A stretch of DNA of 64,000 bases from positions 62,001-126,000 of the forward strand of contig CALXDD010000004.1 in the NCBI GenBank assembly GCA_944386985.1. Direction: 5' to 3'. Positions 62,590 through 64,000 of the stretch are shown in pieces. Position 1 is the stretch's first letter; the number at the start of each line of letters is the position of its first letter. This stretch comes from an uncultured Oscillospiraceae bacterium (lineage in GTDB: Bacteria; Bacillota; Clostridia; Oscillospirales; Oscillospiraceae). The translations under genes were made by a program, and so were the position numbers. Under the pieces are notes generated by a model. The model saw only the letters and a program-made list of their open reading frames with translations. It searched no databases and was not told where the DNA came from.

Positions 62590-62618
62590 AGTATACACAA
62601 GGCAGAATATTTGTTCAA
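62590..62618 (-). promoter_or_regulatory. Promoter of the SorC regulator gene
   Basis: On the minus strand TTGAAC (62613-62618), 17-nt spacer, TATACT (62590-62595). The -35 overlaps the half-site TGAACA and another TGTTCA lies at 62644-62649, suggesting self-control. Confidence 0.65.
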
Positions 62619-62700
62619 GTCATTTTGAAAATTATATAGCAAATGTTCACACAAGATACATAGACAAAGTATCAATGGCGGGATGCCTTCGAACGCTGCC

Positions 62701-62729
62701 TTTGCATTTTGCGGCCCATTCTCTATAAT
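62701..62729 (+). promoter_or_regulatory. Promoter ahead of the cutC remnant
   Basis: TTTGCA (62701-62706), 17-nt spacer, TATAAT (62724-62729), followed by ACAGGAGG and ATG at 62759. The signals remain intact although the gene is broken. Confidence 0.6.
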
Positions 62730-62758
62730 AAAAAAATATCCATACAGGAGGCATTCAT

Positions 62759-63060
62759 ATGGAACATCTTCTGGAAGTATGTGTGGACTCTCTGACCTCT
62801 GCCGCGATCCCTTCGAGGCGATGGAAACAGCGCAGCTCTGGGATTTGACACCATCTATACCTCCGGGCAGCAGGCCACCGCCCCGGAAGGTCTCCCCCTT
62901 CTAATGCAGTTGGTGGAGCAAAGCGATCACCGTGTCCACATTCTGGCCGGGAGCGGTGTGGGGCCAAACCAGCTTCCCCAGCTGAATGCAGTCGGACTGC
63001 GGCAGAGGTACTGGATATGTCACTGTCCAGTGAGTACAAACTGACGCCCAGACCGGTTTT
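62759..63060 (+). pseudogene. cutC: cutC (copper homeostasis protein) remnant with internal deletion
   Basis: The start MEHLLEVCVDSLTSA is the normal CutC N-terminus, then the frame breaks. A second piece in another frame reads GFDTIYTSGQQATAPEGLPL and continues to HRVHILAGSGVGPNQLPQLN, which match the C-terminal third of CutC (compare LTSGQ and AGAGV in E. coli). About 100 residues between are missing and later codons shift frame again. Ribosome binding site and promoter are intact. CutC family members have an uncertain role in copper tolerance. Confidence 0.7.
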
Positions 63061-63117
63061 CCGGCACTTTGGGTGGGCAACCGCATGGCGGCACCCCAAG
63101 GAACATTCATTTAATGG

Positions 63118-64000
63118 GTGGTAAAACATATCACAAAGTCGATGGGTAAGCAGCTCATCGCAGTTGAAAACACATCCTACATCGACAAGCACGGCATGAA
63201 GCGGAACCAGAGCGTACCCGGAAAAGGGATCAGCTCCTATGTCACAGGGAAAGATATTCAGAAGTTGTATGATACACTGGCTCGTCAGGGAAACCAAATC
63301 ATGGGAGAAGGGTTGTCCAGCGGCACGATCCGAGGCATTCACGCTATGTTTTATGAAGCGATGGGAACTGCGCAACAGACCGGCCTCATCCCACGAAATC
63401 CCACAGAGGATATCGACTCACCCAAATTTTGCTATAAAGGCAAAAAGATGCTGACGGATGAGCAGTTGGAAAAGTTCACAGAAACCACTCAGAGGGCAGT
63501 ATCTGGTGTGACTTTTTCTACATGGAACTGACCACCGGACTGCGCCGGGGTGAAATTTGCGGACTCGGTGAGAGGACTTTGAAGAGGCCCACAGCACACT
63601 GAAAATCCGCCGCACAATCCATAAGGAGAAGAACGGCAAGTTGACTACCCGGGATACCAAGACCGCTGCTGAAACCCGCACGATAACTCTGTCCCCCAGC
63701 ACCTCAGCACCACTTTGGGCGCGGAAAAAACGCTTTGACAGAATGGATCTTCCCACATTCGTGGAAACCGGAGCATCCCCCGAGCGCTGCTTACAAGCAG
63801 ATAAAAGTCCTGCTGAAAGAGGCAGGACTTCCTGACATTTGGTCTTATAATCTCAGGCACACTTTTGCCACGAACGCTCTGGACCATGGAATGGACATCA
63901 AGACTCTGTCCACCATCCTGGGCCATGTATCCAGCGCAATCGCCCTGAATACCCACTCCCATGTCACCGGTGAGATGCGCCAAAGGGCAGCGGTGAAGAT
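63118..64000 (+). pseudogene. Tyrosine recombinase (phage/Tn916-type integrase) remnant, runs off window
   Basis: A first frame (63118-63531) covers the core-binding domain (SSYVTGKDIQKLYDTLARQG, GLSSGTIRGIHAMFYEAMGT, NPTEDIDSPK). The catalytic domain continues in other frames: YMELTTGLRRGEICGL, then KLTTRDTKTAAETRTITL, then KEAGLPDIWSYNLRHTFATN and LSTILGHVSS up to the edge. At least three frameshifts are needed. The final motif reads LNTHSHVTGEM, with His where the nucleophilic Tyr is expected (TYSHVT), a further sign of decay. It suggests that an integrative element once lay at or beyond the right edge. Confidence 0.75.

Overview
The window reads as chromosomal DNA of a GC-rich, strictly anaerobic Firmicute, most like the gut Oscillospiraceae (Flavonifractor, Lawsonibacter or Intestinimonas type; no 16S gene is present, so this is inference). 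The grounds are an [FeFe] hydrogenase, rubrerythrin, an anaerobic (radical SAM) sulfatase maturase, a CprABC-like lantibiotic-type exporter, an EFR1-type ferredoxin protein, strong GGAGG ribosome binding sites and GTG starts, and many ATGA/GTGA stop-start overlaps. I saw no rRNA, tRNA, CRISPR array or intact insertion sequence.

Layout. 1-8595 (minus): a type IV pilus / type II secretion-like operon with a giant GLUG-repeat pseudopilin, three minor pseudopilins and the start of a GspE/PilB ATPase. 9.1-11.7 kb: a LysR regulator, a DUF1275 membrane protein and a small membrane protein. 12.0-17.1 kb (minus): a two-component system followed by a MacB-type ABC transporter. 17.1-21.8 kb (plus): small regulators and sensor-like proteins (WYL, TfoX-N, GyrI-like, DUF3795, SRPBCC, XRE, TetR). 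21.8-26.2 kb: a CprRK/CprABC-like two-component system and divergent ABC exporter, with 11-bp-phased repeats between them. 26.3-28.3 kb: GNAT, alpha/beta hydrolase and EFR1 ferredoxin protein. 28.4-31.0 kb: decayed genes. 31.0-37.8 kb: anaerobic sulfatase maturase facing an operon of tripartite tricarboxylate transporter, leaderless sulfatase and AraR-like regulator. 39.0-41.2 kb: two broken genes (a Rieske oxidoreductase with an in-frame UGA; a frameshifted tocopherol-cyclase family gene). 41.3-44.6 kb: a DUF4132 protein. 45.2-48.9 kb: a PerR-controlled hydrogenase/rubredoxin/rubrerythrin operon. 49.3-62.5 kb: a self-contained sugar PTS regulon with its own EI and HPr, aldolase, TIM-like isomerase, YjbQ, UroD-like protein, cysteine desulfurase, FGGY kinase, SDR and SorC regulator. 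62.7-64.0 kb: cutC and integrase remnants.

Most notable is the PerR module. A near-consensus promoter with a perfect 17-bp PerR-like box at the start site drives perR, then an [FeFe] hydrogenase joined in frame to a rubredoxin/helical/rubredoxin protein, then a ferredoxin joined in frame to a double-rubredoxin rubrerythrin. At both junctions a Shine-Dalgarno and start codon for the downstream partner lie inside the longer reading frame, so the operon may make fused and free forms of each. Together the parts could pass electrons from H2 or ferredoxin through rubredoxins to a peroxide-reducing diiron centre. The second system of interest is the PTS regulon, whose private HPr has Lys in place of the regulatory Ser46.
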